Numbered from the stretch's first letter, positions 43,350 to 52,399 are shown. The stretch is DNA of 53,071 nt from Planctomycetaceae bacterium (GCA_002717145.1 PBCP01000099.1:1-53071), one strand, 5' to 3'. Numbers and translations: made by a program. The notes: a model not told the origin generated them from the letters alone.

Positions 43350-45206
43350 ATGGTCGTAGATCCCAGCGAGTTTATCCCTTTTAGCGAGTGGTTATCTACC
43401 GCAGCAGGCGGTTTTGTTGTCCTGGCACTTGTTATATTTGTTGCCTGGACAGTGATTGCTTTTGCCTTCACTGCTCTTCGTAATACGCCTAAGCAGGCTG
43501 TTTCTATCGTGGGTGGCGGTTTAAGACGTGCCATCATCGAAGACTTTCCCCGTTCGTCATTGCGTCGTACGATTGGGATGACGCGTTTAGCAATCCAGGA
43601 AGCTATCCGTAACAAGGTCCTCATTATCTTTGCATTGTTTGTTGTTCTATTGCTATTTGCCGGTTGGTTTCTGGACGTACAAAACGACCACCCTGCCCGT
43701 CTCTATTTGGGATTTGTAATTTCCACCAGCACATATCTGCTGTTGGCATTGGCGATGTTCGTAAGCGCATTTAGCCTACCTAACGACATTAAGAATAAGA
43801 CGATATATACGATTACGACGAAACCAGTACGAGCTCACGAAATATTTCTCGGACGAGTCCTCGGTTTTGGAGCCGTAGGTTCAGTACTGTTGATTCTGAT
43901 GGGGTTGGTCAGTTACGCCTTTGTGGTTCGTGGATTGGACCATTCCCATACGATCGACAATGCATCAATTGAATGGGATGAAGAAACAGGACTGGGAACC
44001 GGTTTTACCTCGGTCGACTCTCATCACCGTCATGACTTTCTCATCAATCGTAATCTTGAAGGTGATGGTCCTGTTGGTATTGCTGAATTGGCACAGGGAC
44101 ACACGCACGCTATTTTCCGGGATGGCGATAATTATGTCTTGGGACCACCCACTGGAGACTTGTTGGCTCGTGTGCCGGTGTACGGTAACCTTCGTTTTCT
44201 TGATCGCTATGGACGTGAAAGCGATGCAGGTGGTGAAGGAGGTTTGTCGGTGGGGAAAGAATGGACTTATCGTGAATACATCGAAGGCAATACGCTCAGT
44301 ACGGCAATTTGGACGTTTGAAAATCTTACATCCGATATGTTTAGTAGCGGTGCCGGAGATGAAGGTACGGTTCCTCTGGAATTAAACCTGCGAGTGTTTC
44401 GAACCACCAAAGGTGATATCGAAGGAAAAGTTCGCGGGGAAATCCTGTTAGTGAATCCTGAGAAAACCTTAGCGGTACAGGATCGTTACAGTGCCCCGAT
44501 TCCATTTGAAGCTGAAGAGTTTCAAACGTTTCAGGTTAATATCGACTACAACGAAATACGCCGTCAAAATCCAAACACGGCGGAATTAGAAAAGATTAAC
44601 CTGTTTCAGGATTTAGTGGATAACGGGAAATTGGAGGTTCATGTACGGTGCCGAGACCATGCTCAGTTCTTTGGTATGGCTCAGGCGGATATGTATATTC
44701 GTGCACCTGAAGGTTCATTCGAAATGAATTTCTTTAAGTGTTATCTGGGGATTTGGATGCAACTGATTCTCGTGACGCTTTTCGGGGTGTTCTTTAGTAC
44801 GTTTCTGAATGGAATCGTTGCGATGGTTGCTACGTTGTCGATTTTGGTGATGGGGGTTTCCGCCGGCTTTATAGGTGAAGTCCAGTCAGGAGATGCTCCC
44901 GGAGGTGGCCCTATAGAATCTCTTATTCGAAACATCACTCAACAGGGTGCAACGGTTGATCTCGACATGGGTGAGACCGCAACGTCAGTCATTCAGGCTT
45001 TAGATTCGTTTTATCTGGACACCATGGAGAGTGTGGCGAAACTGGCTCCGGACTTTCCAAGATTTAATATGGCAGCGAAAGTTGCCTATGGCTATGACAT
45101 TAATCTGGACCTTATTCTTAAGCAGGTTACGACGACTTTGGTTTACTTCTTTGTCTTACTATTTGCCGGATACTTTGTTATTTCATCGAGGGAAATTGCA
45201 GCGTGA
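43350..45206 (+). CDS. ABC-2 type permease with a large extracytoplasmic domain
   Basis: This 618-residue protein has hydrophobic segments at about 20-45, 88-110, 120-146, 170-194 and, after a long gap, 455-505 and 590-612. The gap (about 195-455) is hydrophilic and includes HHRHDFLINRNLEGDGP, YREYIEGNTLSTAIWTFENLTSDMFSSG, LELNLRVFRTTKGDIEGKVRGEILLVNPEK and VHVRCRDHAQFFGMAQADMYI. This resembles a beta-sandwich domain inserted between transmembrane halves. The motif RLAIQEAIRNKVLIIFALFVV is typical of ABC-2 export permeases. It lies between the ATPase gene and a helical-repeat protein whose GTG start overlaps its stop (GTGA). Export of a lipid, polysaccharide or peptide is plausible. Confidence 0.78.
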   Translation: MVVDPSEFIPFSEWLSTAAGGFVVLALVIFVAWTVIAFAFTALRNTPKQAVSIVGGGLRRAIIEDFPRSSLRRTIGMTRLAIQEAIRNKVLIIFALFVVLLLFAGWFLDVQNDHPARLYLGFVISTSTYLLLALAMFVSAFSLPNDIKNKTIYTITTKPVRAHEIFLGRVLGFGAVGSVLLILMGLVSYAFVVRGLDHSHTIDNASIEWDEETGLGTGFTSVDSHHRHDFLINRNLEGDGPVGIAELAQGHTHAIFRDGDNYVLGPPTGDLLARVPVYGNLRFLDRYGRESDAGGEGGLSVGKEWTYREYIEGNTLSTAIWTFENLTSDMFSSGAGDEGTVPLELNLRVFRTTKGDIEGKVRGEILLVNPEKTLAVQDRYSAPIPFEAEEFQTFQVNIDYNEIRRQNPNTAELEKINLFQDLVDNGKLEVHVRCRDHAQFFGMAQADMYIRAPEGSFEMNFFKCYLGIWMQLILVTLFGVFFSTFLNGIVAMVATLSILVMGVSAGFIGEVQSGDAPGGGPIESLIRNITQQGATVDLDMGETATSVIQALDSFYLDTMESVAKLAPDFPRFNMAAKVAYGYDINLDLILKQVTTTLVYFFVLLFAGYFVISSREIAA

Positions 45207-46840
45207 ACCTAGAAACTTCGTTTAAGCGTAAAGTCAGCTACATCACAGGTATCGTATTGCTGTTGTTCCCTTTGTTTTATCTGGGGCAGCCTGCTACCAG
45301 CGATACCGATGGGGGACGTGGGGGTAAACTCGCCCAATTGCGCGCCGAGAATTATCTTGCCCAATCGAATCTGGGCGAAATTGATCCTGTCAGTTCAACA
45401 ATGCAATTGGCAACGTTTGGTTTGAGGCCCATTGCTGTTATCGTGTTATGGGAAAAGGCAACACGATTCCAAAAAATGGAAGACTATGACAATGTGACGG
45501 CTACGGTCAATCAAATTTCCAAGCTACAACCTAACTTTGTATCGATCTGGAAATTCCAGGCTCATAATCTTGCCTACAATATTTCGGTTGACTTCGATAA
45601 TTATCGGCATCGCTATCAATGGGTGCGTCGGGGAATCGACTTCCTCATGGAGGGCACTCAATATAATAGCCAGGATGCCAAGTTAGTTCAGGAAGTTGGA
45701 GCCTACACCGGGTCGAAGATCGGTGGTTCAGACGAAAAGCGTCAATTCCGACGGCTGTTTTCTGAGGATGATCCATTCCATCAACGTATGGAAAACTACG
45801 GTCTGGAAATGGACTCTCAATTAGTGGCCGGAGTCGATGGCAAGCCCGACAACTGGAAAGTTGCAAATCGCTGGTATCAGAAGAGTGAGGATGTCGCGAA
45901 ATTCAGCGATGGCGGTATTCGGGGAGATTGGCTGATGTTCTATGAACGAAAGCCACAGGCTTTGATTTACTATGCTATTTCACTTGAAGACGAAGGGTAT
46001 TTGGATACGAATGCACAACAGGCCTTTGCTACGGCACATGGAGGGCTGGTTGAACTTGGTTCATTAGATATTCTGTCGAAATTTACCGGCACGATGTTGA
46101 GATTAAATCAGGGAGCGGAATTCCAGCGCAAGTTAGATGATTTACGAAAGGAAATGGACAAACTGGGTTCGGATGTACGAAGTCAACAGCGTGAAAAACG
46201 TTTTAGTGAGTTGTCTAAGCCCCATCAAGAAGCATTGAATTTGGCTCCGGAACTACGTACCGAATACCACAAACGTATGGTTCAGGAAGCTACGCAGATG
46301 TTGTTTGTTTCCGAAACAGATGTTGCGAATGCTATGCCGGAAGAGGTCAAAGAACAGGCTTTACTGTTAGCAGCAGAAGCTGAAGCCATGGCGATGAAGG
46401 CTGATGCTGTCAGCTATATGCGTTCTATGATTAACTATGACTATTGGCTGCGACGTTGTGAAATGGAGCAATTAGATCTCGCGATTAATGCCCGCAAAAC
46501 AACAGCTAAAGCAGACGAGCTATTTGTTGCAGCGCGCCTTCAACCCGCTCGGGAAGAATACGAAAAAGCCTGGGCTATGTGGACGGATATCTTTGAAAAA
46601 TACCCTACCATGATCACGCGCGATACCGGCCAAAATTTAATGCCTTCGATCGGTAACTATGTGGAATTACTATCACAATTCGATGAAGATGTTCCGGAAG
46701 GCTTCGCCTTACAGGAACTGGTTGACCTAGCTGAACAGGAACTGACAGCGTTGCCTGAATCTAACATTCAATTCCCGTCTCCAGCGAACCCGGATCGAAT
46801 TAAAGGCGAAGTACCGAGTCAGGATTATCTAAACAACTAA
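45203..46840 (+). CDS. Membrane-anchored TPR-like protein, partner of the ABC permease
   Basis: The 545-residue product starts at a GTG that overlaps the permease stop codon by four bases. A single N-terminal transmembrane helix (about 10-25) is followed by a helical, repeat-like region: FGLRPIAVIVLWEKATRFQKMEDYDNVTATVNQISKLQPNFVSIWKFQAHNLAYNISVDFDNYRHRYQWVRRGIDFLMEG fits TPR-style helices. Later segments (LQPAREEYEKAWAMWTDIFEKYP) also look TPR-like, and the middle is Gln/Glu-rich (residues about 310-400). Tight coupling to the transporter suggests an accessory or scaffold role outside the membrane. No known family name was recognised. The C-terminus ends just before a short inverted repeat shared with the convergent gene. 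Confidence 0.68.
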   Translation: MNLETSFKRKVSYITGIVLLLFPLFYLGQPATSDTDGGRGGKLAQLRAENYLAQSNLGEIDPVSSTMQLATFGLRPIAVIVLWEKATRFQKMEDYDNVTATVNQISKLQPNFVSIWKFQAHNLAYNISVDFDNYRHRYQWVRRGIDFLMEGTQYNSQDAKLVQEVGAYTGSKIGGSDEKRQFRRLFSEDDPFHQRMENYGLEMDSQLVAGVDGKPDNWKVANRWYQKSEDVAKFSDGGIRGDWLMFYERKPQALIYYAISLEDEGYLDTNAQQAFATAHGGLVELGSLDILSKFTGTMLRLNQGAEFQRKLDDLRKEMDKLGSDVRSQQREKRFSELSKPHQEALNLAPELRTEYHKRMVQEATQMLFVSETDVANAMPEEVKEQALLLAAEAEAMAMKADAVSYMRSMINYDYWLRRCEMEQLDLAINARKTTAKADELFVAARLQPAREEYEKAWAMWTDIFEKYPTMITRDTGQNLMPSIGNYVELLSQFDEDVPEGFALQELVDLAEQELTALPESNIQFPSPANPDRIKGEVPSQDYLNN

Positions 46841-46860
46841 TAGCTTACTTCAAGTTGTTT
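46831..46860. terminator. Weak inverted repeat across two convergent stop codons
   Basis: AAACAACT (46831-46838) pairs with AGTTGTTT (46853-46860) around a 14-base loop that contains the stop codons of both convergent genes, which end only four bases apart. The stem is AT-rich and only short T-runs follow, so it is a modest bidirectional terminator candidate. Confidence 0.28.
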
Positions 46861-47882
46861 AAGTCTCGGAATTCTTTATTAATGCGATCGAAAAAGACTT
46901 TCTGCTCTTCGATTGGTTGATAGACTGCTCGCATGACAAAACGATACGTTTTGCCTACTTCATAGTCTTCAATGAAGTACTGGAAGTCCCACGCGGGATT
47001 TCCATTACCTCCACCCGAAGGTGACTGCGTGAGACGTATTTTGTCCGCAGAACGGAAGATTTGAGCGAATCCCATGTTCTGACTCACACCGTAGAACCAG
47101 GGCTCTTGAAAACGGTGGCGTGAGTAGCCAAAGACGAGAGATAGGGGGAAGTTGACGTCGTGTTTGAACAAACGCGTATCGTGCAGTCCACGATGTGTTG
47201 CCTGGATGCCATGTTGTGGTGTCACCCCCCGAACCATCTGAGCTGCAGGTAGTTCCCGAAGTGACTTCTCTTCCACATTTTCAAACCCTGGAAAGTGGAT
47301 ACTTTTATCTTTAGGTTGATTGATGTAACTGGCCCAAAAGAGGCCGATGTAACCGTTTTCAAATGTTCCGGCTCGAGGTGTACATTCATAGGTCAATTGA
47401 ATCGTGCCATCTTCCAAAAGCTCATAACGCTGACAGCTTTCCAGTTTGTAATGTCCCGCCGGAGCCTGATAGAGTTCAACCGCATGTTCATGAATCCGCC
47501 GCAATTGAATGGGTAACTTGCGAGGTTCGAAAAGGATATCCCGATTACGTGTCTTGCCGTCATGAATGTGTTCATAATTGAGTCCGGCATAATTGGGTAC
47601 AAATAAATTGTCCGACTGACGCTTGTGCGAAATTCTGGCGACACCACTGTATCCAGCGCGATGACCCGGTAAAATATCGTCATCCACTGCTTCATTATTG
47701 ACAACGACGATTTGCACGTCACCGCGTCGGAGGATGACGTAGTCTTTGGCTGGCAATTTCCAGTCACCATTGTTTTGGTGAATTGTGGTGATCGGTGATA
47801 CTTCATTAGCCTTGAGAGCTACGGCTAGTAATGACACCATGGTGAAGGCCGATAGCCAGTGTAAGAGAGAGTTCTTCATCAT
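46845..47882 (-). CDS. Secreted beta-rich protein of unknown function
   Basis: This 345-residue protein has a signal peptide (about 1-25, LLAVALKA-NEV). The mature part is rich in aromatic residues and Gly and reads as beta-sandwich: LPAKDYVILRRGDVQIVVVNNEAVDDD, YELLEDGTIQLTYECTPRAGTFENGYIGLFWASYI, FPLSLVFGYSRHRFQEPWFYGVS, AWDFQYFIEDYEVGKTYRFVMRAVYQP. It recalls galactose-mutarotase-like or laminin-G-like secreted planctomycete proteins only in general composition. The ATG at 47882 overlaps the stop of the anti-sigma-like gene (ATGA), so it is translationally coupled to that gene and may be part of the same regulatory output. Confidence 0.6.
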   Translation of the reverse strand: MMKNSLLHWLSAFTMVSLLAVALKANEVSPITTIHQNNGDWKLPAKDYVILRRGDVQIVVVNNEAVDDDILPGHRAGYSGVARISHKRQSDNLFVPNYAGLNYEHIHDGKTRNRDILFEPRKLPIQLRRIHEHAVELYQAPAGHYKLESCQRYELLEDGTIQLTYECTPRAGTFENGYIGLFWASYINQPKDKSIHFPGFENVEEKSLRELPAAQMVRGVTPQHGIQATHRGLHDTRLFKHDVNFPLSLVFGYSRHRFQEPWFYGVSQNMGFAQIFRSADKIRLTQSPSGGGNGNPAWDFQYFIEDYEVGKTYRFVMRAVYQPIEEQKVFFDRINKEFRDLNNLK

Positions 47883-48304
47883 GATTCATCCTGCCTTCGT
47901 TGTGATAAGTGGCCGATACTTGATTTATAGTAGCGAGTTGCTCGTGCCGTGAGTTCTTCCTGATTTTGAGTCTGCTGTTCTTCCAGGTCAGCCAGATTCG
48001 CCTGGCACGTCAGACAGCCTCGAATCTCAATGTGAGACTGAATAAAGAGCTTTTGGTCGTTTGGAAGAATCCCCAACAGATACCCCCCCAGCGTCTTACG
48101 ACTCGGACAACCCAGATTATTTTGCCGCCAAATTGAGCCCAGCGAATGTTCGCCAACAGCAATCTGTAGGCGAATAGTGTGCAGCCTGTCCTGTAAATGC
48201 TTGTCATTGATAAGGGTTGCTTCCAGTTTTGAAGCTTTATTAGCATCCAGATCTTCTTCGAGGTAAGCTGCCAGATCAGTGTCACTAAATTCGTCGAACA
48301 TCAT
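47879..48304 (-). CDS. Zinc-finger anti-sigma-factor-like protein
   Basis: The 141-residue product has no transmembrane segment. Its N-terminal half begins FSDTDLAAYLEEDLDANKASKLEATLIND, like the first helix of anti-sigma domains. The middle carries NNLGCPSRKTLGGYLLGILPNDQKLFIQSHIEIRGCLTCQANL, with a Cys, a His and a closing Cys-x-x-Cys in an order close to the HxxxCxxC of ZAS domains, though with H-x4-C spacing. The C-terminal quarter is Gln-rich and charged. The gene follows the ECF sigma gene directly (6-base gap), the usual arrangement for a sigma/anti-sigma pair. Binding to the sigma factor is inferred. Confidence 0.66.
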   Translation of the reverse strand: MMFDEFSDTDLAAYLEEDLDANKASKLEATLINDKHLQDRLHTIRLQIAVGEHSLGSIWRQNNLGCPSRKTLGGYLLGILPNDQKLFIQSHIEIRGCLTCQANLADLEEQQTQNQEELTARATRYYKSSIGHLSQRRQDES

Positions 48305-48310
48305 TGGCTC

Positions 48311-48952
48311 CTAGGCCTGCTGATCAGGGTAAAGTTCAGGAAATAAGTCTGCATTGACGCCTAAACGCAGCATTTGACGTTTTATTTTGTCCACGAATTC
48401 GTGTTTGAAGCTAGCCACCTGTGGCTGTGACAGTTGTAGCAACTCGGCAATTTCTTTGTTGGGAGTACTGCTTACAAAGATTAACTCGAGACATGCTAAC
48501 TTAATCCATGCCTCGTTTTCTATTAGCAACGTGACTTCCTGCTGAAGAATCTGTAGTAGCGCATTTTCTTCTGCTCTTCTACGTTCCCCGCTTCGATAAA
48601 TCGTTGACGCGCCTCGTATCGCATCGGGCAGTTCGATCTGCTGTTGAGAATCGGTCGTCGTGAGCGATGAGATATCAGGTCGACGACCGGTTTTCTTGAA
48701 ATGATCGATTATTCGATATCTGCAAATAGTGAATAGAAAGCTGTCGATGGGTCGGGATTCATCAAAATTTGGCAGACTATTAATGAAGCCGATGAAAGTT
48801 TCTTGAACGATATCTTCAACTGTGGCGGAGTCTCGTATTTTTTTGCGAACGAATGCCTGAAGGCGGCCACTGAAACGGTCGACGAATCGCATCCAAGCAT
48901 CGTCGGCGCCGGACCGGATTTCCTGAATTAGTAATTTATCAACTTCTGCCAT
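48311..48952 (-). CDS. ECF-type RNA polymerase sigma factor
   Basis: The 213-residue product starts at the ATG at 48952; an upstream in-frame TTG adds only four residues. Region 2 is clear: WMRFVDRFSGRLQAFVRKKIRDSATVEDIVQETFIGFINSLPNF, then SFLFTICRYRIIDHFKKTGRRP with the typical DNA-melting and -10 recognition residues. Region 4 is at the end: EIAELLQLSQPQVASFKHEFVDKIKRQML, a helix-turn-helix for -35 recognition. The linker (about 95-140) is long and Gln/Ser-rich. It is followed by a zinc-finger anti-sigma-like gene and preceded by a membrane protein gene and a kinase gene, suggesting a phospho-signalling link. Confidence 0.88.
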   Translation of the reverse strand: MAEVDKLLIQEIRSGADDAWMRFVDRFSGRLQAFVRKKIRDSATVEDIVQETFIGFINSLPNFDESRPIDSFLFTICRYRIIDHFKKTGRRPDISSLTTTDSQQQIELPDAIRGASTIYRSGERRRAEENALLQILQQEVTLLIENEAWIKLACLELIFVSSTPNKEIAELLQLSQPQVASFKHEFVDKIKRQMLRLGVNADLFPELYPDQQA

Positions 48953-49019
48953 GAAGGATCTCAATACTTGCGGGTGGTTAAGCGAATTGTACCTTGTAGA
49001 GCAGGGTGACTACAAGAAT

Positions 49020-49706
49020 TCAGACCCAGTGAAGCATAGTTGCAATGACGCCTAGGGCTATCACGGTAGCAGCCAGGATCGATATATTGACGACGATACG
49101 AATGGCGCGATTGGTATCGCGATGTCGCATCACCTGGTTCCCGCGGAAAAGAAACAGAATGATAAGCACAATGCTCGCAATCATAATGTACTGAATCAGA
49201 CGTTCGCCCAGCATGACTTCCTTCCACAGTTGTTGCATCTGCGATTGAAGAGGCTTGAGGTCAACTACCGCAATTAAGTGGTAATTGCTGATTTCTGAGG
49301 CTTGTCCTTCAAGGATGGGAGTATGCTGCTGCAGAAAAACATCGCTGGACTTCGCAACTTCGAGGGGATCGATTTCCAATCCTTTTTGCTGCAAAAGCAC
49401 TCGACCTTCCAAATGTCCACTGGTGACCTTATCGATGACTTTATTAATAGCAACATCCACTTCTAGCAGAAATTTTTCTGTTACTGCCGGAATGTCGACA
49501 GCCAGTTCTGATTCAATTCGCATGGCGTATGGATTGCCATTGGGTAGGACCAATTCCGGTTGCTTGACAGAAACGCCCTTTTGTTGATTTTCCAGATTAA
49601 ACCGAAAGAACTCAGGTTCATTTTTTGTGGACGTGGTACTTTGTCCGAATAGTGTTGAGCAGACTAGTAACAGCAGTGTTGTTATGAGGGGAATTTTATG
49701 ATTCAT
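49020..49706 (-). CDS. Membrane protein of unknown function between kinase and sigma factor
   Basis: The 228-residue product uses the ATG at 49706. The frame is open upstream for 27 codons, but this Met opens a signal-peptide-like helix (MNHKIPLITTLLLLVCSTLFGQS). A hydrophilic extracytoplasmic domain (about 25-150) contains FFRFNLENQQKGVSVKQPELVLPNG and LEVDVAINKVIDKVTSGHLEGRVLLQQKG. Two hydrophobic segments follow (about 163-185 and 203-225), with a short basic loop (RGNQVMRHRDTNRAIR). It overlaps the end of the kinase gene by 11 bases, so the pair is coupled. The layout suggests a sensor or kinase partner; no family was recognised. Confidence 0.58.
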   Translation of the reverse strand: MNHKIPLITTLLLLVCSTLFGQSTTSTKNEPEFFRFNLENQQKGVSVKQPELVLPNGNPYAMRIESELAVDIPAVTEKFLLEVDVAINKVIDKVTSGHLEGRVLLQQKGLEIDPLEVAKSSDVFLQQHTPILEGQASEISNYHLIAVVDLKPLQSQMQQLWKEVMLGERLIQYIMIASIVLIILFLFRGNQVMRHRDTNRAIRIVVNISILAATVIALGVIATMLHWV

Positions 49707-51495
49707 GCTGCCACCATGTATTTGCCCGACCTTCAAATTCTTTTCTTTCAGCAGCAGAAAAACTTGGTGACGAGAATTGTACGACAAGCGTTGTGAACGC
49801 CACGACAGCAGGCATGAGAGGTTGAGGAGCGACTGGTAAGAACCAGGCTACCATTGCAAACATCATAGCCGCGAGCACATCGTAGCGAGAATTGCGAGCA
49901 GGCGTGGCATGAAGCCACCATCGGCAAAGACTGAATAAGAGACCATGAAAGACTGCGAAATGGATGTAGGAAGGCTGGCCACCAGTTGTGAATTGCCATG
50001 GTTCAATAACCCATGGCCAATAGCTATTTTCGGAATGTAGATCATTAAAATCCAAATGGAGGAAATTGCCGATGGCCAGATTCAACGCTCCCAGCCCTGC
50101 CCCGGCTCCGAACATCACGAGTCGCTTTGTTCCCTCTTCATCAGCAGACGATTCCCAAAACTTACCGGCGATCAATACGGTCCAACTGCTAAGCATGATG
50201 ACGGACATCAGCCAGAGAAACCATTGGGTCGTTTGAACTGTGGTTAGATTTTTATTTGTCAGCTCGACGTTTTTTAGATAGACCCCGAAAATCAAAGTGG
50301 TGCTGGCAGCAGCACCGACGACAGCACGTATTAATGAGGAAGTGAGTTCACTAAAGCGTTGAGAACGACCTTTCGTTTTTAGATCGTTCATGGCAACGTC
50401 TGTCCACGTTACTTTGGTCGTACCGGTCGCAACTGGCGGGACATAGGGCGGAGTTCGTGGTGTCGTGCTGACCGGAGTTGTACTCCGCACGGGAACGTTG
50501 TCCAACGTCGGTATTGTGGCAACGGTTGGGGGGTTCACCATTGGAGGTTGTTCTGATGGAATTCCCTCAGGAATCTGAGGAGATGTGAGATTTGAAGATG
50601 GCGAAGCTTGTGCATCTGTTGCAGGTATAGGCTTATGCTTCTGTTTTTGTTCAGACTGGTTAAGGAATTCATCCGGGAATTGTGGCCGTCGAATGCCAGA
50701 GGCTGCTTGGTAGTCAGGCAGCGGAACGTCAAGCATCATTTCAATGACGGATTGATATCGTTTCTCAGGATCTTTTTCCAGTGCGCGTTCGATGGCGAGT
50801 CGGAAATCTGAGGGCACTCTGGAGAGGTTTGGTCGCTCTGTGAGATGTTTCGTAAGAATTTCAGCATCAGATTCGCCATCGAATGGAATTTCGCCTATTA
50901 GTAATTCGTAAAGGATAATACCTAATGCATAGATGTCGATTTGACGACCATAGTTACCCCTCCCAATTTCCGGAGCCATATACCGACAGGTTCCTATCGC
51001 TCTGGTGTTATTATGCTGTTGGCTGTGAGAAATCAGTTTGGAAAGCCCGTAGTCGCCGACTTTTACACACCCTTCACTAAAGAACACATTTCCAGGCTTA
51101 AGGTCCCGGTGGACATAGCCGTTTTCGTGTAAACGATGGACACCACTGGCGATGGAGAAGAACCAGGCTGCAGCTTCGTCGATCGAGAGTCCTTCAGGGT
51201 GCTCTGTTAAAACATCACGCAGGCTGTTGCCGGACATATATTCCATAATGATCCAGGATTCATCCTGATCGGCGGTGTGTTTAATATCGTAAAGAAGGAC
51301 CAGATTTGAGTGATTGATATTGAGGATCAGATTATCACCACGATCCGCATCCATGAAATCAACTTTTTTCAAAGCGACTTCTTTACCCACGTCACTCACA
51401 GCGAAGTAGACTTCCCCGAAGCCTCCTCGTCCAAGACCTCGTTTGATGGTGTAGCCATCAAGAGGTGTGTCGCCAGTGGAGTAAGTAAATTTCAT
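49696..51495 (-). CDS. Membrane-bound Ser/Thr protein kinase (PknB-like)
   Basis: The 599-residue product has an N-terminal Hanks-type kinase domain: GLGRGGFGEVYF (20-31), the ATP lysine in EVALKK (Lys43), the catalytic loop VHRDLKPGN (128-136), GDYG (147-150) in place of DFG, and an activation segment ending CRYMAPE. Between Lys43 and NHSN (61-64) there are only 17 residues, about ten fewer than most bacterial kinases, so the alpha-C helix is very short and its glutamate is not obvious. A Pro/Thr-rich linker follows (about 285-370), then five or so transmembrane helices (about 390-590). The gene lies between an FHA-domain gene and a small membrane protein. A role in phosphosignalling to the sigma/anti-sigma pair downstream is plausible. 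Confidence 0.88.
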   Translation of the reverse strand: MKFTYSTGDTPLDGYTIKRGLGRGGFGEVYFAVSDVGKEVALKKVDFMDADRGDNLILNINHSNLVLLYDIKHTADQDESWIIMEYMSGNSLRDVLTEHPEGLSIDEAAAWFFSIASGVHRLHENGYVHRDLKPGNVFFSEGCVKVGDYGLSKLISHSQQHNNTRAIGTCRYMAPEIGRGNYGRQIDIYALGIILYELLIGEIPFDGESDAEILTKHLTERPNLSRVPSDFRLAIERALEKDPEKRYQSVIEMMLDVPLPDYQAASGIRRPQFPDEFLNQSEQKQKHKPIPATDAQASPSSNLTSPQIPEGIPSEQPPMVNPPTVATIPTLDNVPVRSTTPVSTTPRTPPYVPPVATGTTKVTWTDVAMNDLKTKGRSQRFSELTSSLIRAVVGAAASTTLIFGVYLKNVELTNKNLTTVQTTQWFLWLMSVIMLSSWTVLIAGKFWESSADEEGTKRLVMFGAGAGLGALNLAIGNFLHLDFNDLHSENSYWPWVIEPWQFTTGGQPSYIHFAVFHGLLFSLCRWWLHATPARNSRYDVLAAMMFAMVAWFLPVAPQPLMPAVVAFTTLVVQFSSPSFSAAERKEFEGRANTWWQHES

Positions 51496-51586
51496 GGTAT
51501 TGATCAGAGATGAATGGTGTTGATTCTTAGGTTAAATTCCAAGTGCACAAAGTGGAAAGAGTACAAAGATTACTAGGGCTGATTCG

Positions 51587-52315
51587 TTACACCTCTTCCA
51601 AACTAAAGGAAATACGGTCACTTTTCATTTGTGACCCATAAAACAGTTCACCATCGGACTGGTCCATGACTCCGTCTAGATTCATGAGTTGATCAGAGCG
51701 ACAGAGTAGCTTTTCGTTTTGTCGATACAACACAAGTTGATGGTCTTCTCCATGATAAACAACATGGTTCGCCATATTATTCCCAACAATTAGCGTGTCA
51801 TTCATCAGCAGAATTGCATCGGCATAAGGATTAGTGCGGCTGCTTCCCAACAGGTCGAATCTGGCCGAAGCGCTGAGCGGATGGGGTTTGGTGAATTGTA
51901 ATTGGGCGGACCCTAAAGTAATAATGTCTCCGTGATGTAAAAGCGTGGGAGTTTGAATTTCTTTGTTTTGGACAAAAACCTGTGCGATCGGCTCGATCAC
52001 ATAGTCACCCTCATCGCCTTGTCGCTTTAATCGAGCATGTTTACTGGAGATGTCTGCTACCAAAGGGATATCAACAGGTGAACCTGGTCGTGCCTGCCCA
52101 ATGGTAAGGTGGTCATTCAGGCAAACCAGATAGCCACCCACTGCGTCGATCCAAATTAAAAACCGATCCGACACCGATTTCATAATTTTTTTGTTTGTCC
52201 TGAAAAAGTAGCGACTGTTTGTTGAGTAATTTTTAGGTGGAGCGGTCAGAACACGAGTGGAATTCGTGACCGGTTGTGGCCGTTTTATTCCTGTTGTATT
52301 CATTGCACTACTCAT
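51587..52315 (-). CDS. FHA-domain protein
   Basis: This 242-residue protein has an N-terminal basic, Thr/Asn/Pro-rich extension (residues 1-45). The FHA core follows: LIWIDAVGGYLVCLNDHLTIGQARPGSPVDIPLVADISSKHARLKRQGDEGDYVIEP, where the GQ-R and SSKHARL signatures are the expected phosphothreonine contacts. Then come VFVQNKEIQTPTLLHHGDIITLGSAQLQF. A further beta-rich domain (about 155-242) resembles a second, degenerate FHA fold (DTLIVGNNMANHVVYHGEDHQLVLYRQNEKLL). FHA proteins bind phosphorylated threonine, and the Ser/Thr kinase gene lies 91 bases downstream on the same strand, so it is a likely partner. Its direct target is unknown. Confidence 0.8.
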   Translation of the reverse strand: MSSAMNTTGIKRPQPVTNSTRVLTAPPKNYSTNSRYFFRTNKKIMKSVSDRFLIWIDAVGGYLVCLNDHLTIGQARPGSPVDIPLVADISSKHARLKRQGDEGDYVIEPIAQVFVQNKEIQTPTLLHHGDIITLGSAQLQFTKPHPLSASARFDLLGSSRTNPYADAILLMNDTLIVGNNMANHVVYHGEDHQLVLYRQNEKLLCRSDQLMNLDGVMDQSDGELFYGSQMKSDRISFSLEEV

Positions 52316-52344
52316 TCTTATTCTATCAGCTTTGGCCGCCCGCG

Positions 52345-52378
52345 CAGGAAAAGGGGTTCACGCCAGAGCGTGAACCCC
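52345..52378 (-). terminator. Rho-independent terminator of the coiled-coil gene
   Basis: A perfect 11-base-pair hairpin, GGGGTTCACGC/GCGTGAACCCC (52353-52363 with 52368-52378, loop CAGA on the plus strand), is followed on the minus strand by TTTTCC. It lies 22 bases past the stop codon at 52400 and before the FHA gene, so it probably separates the two transcripts. Confidence 0.75.
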
Positions 52379-52399
52379 AATCCTGAGGGTCGGAGCTTA

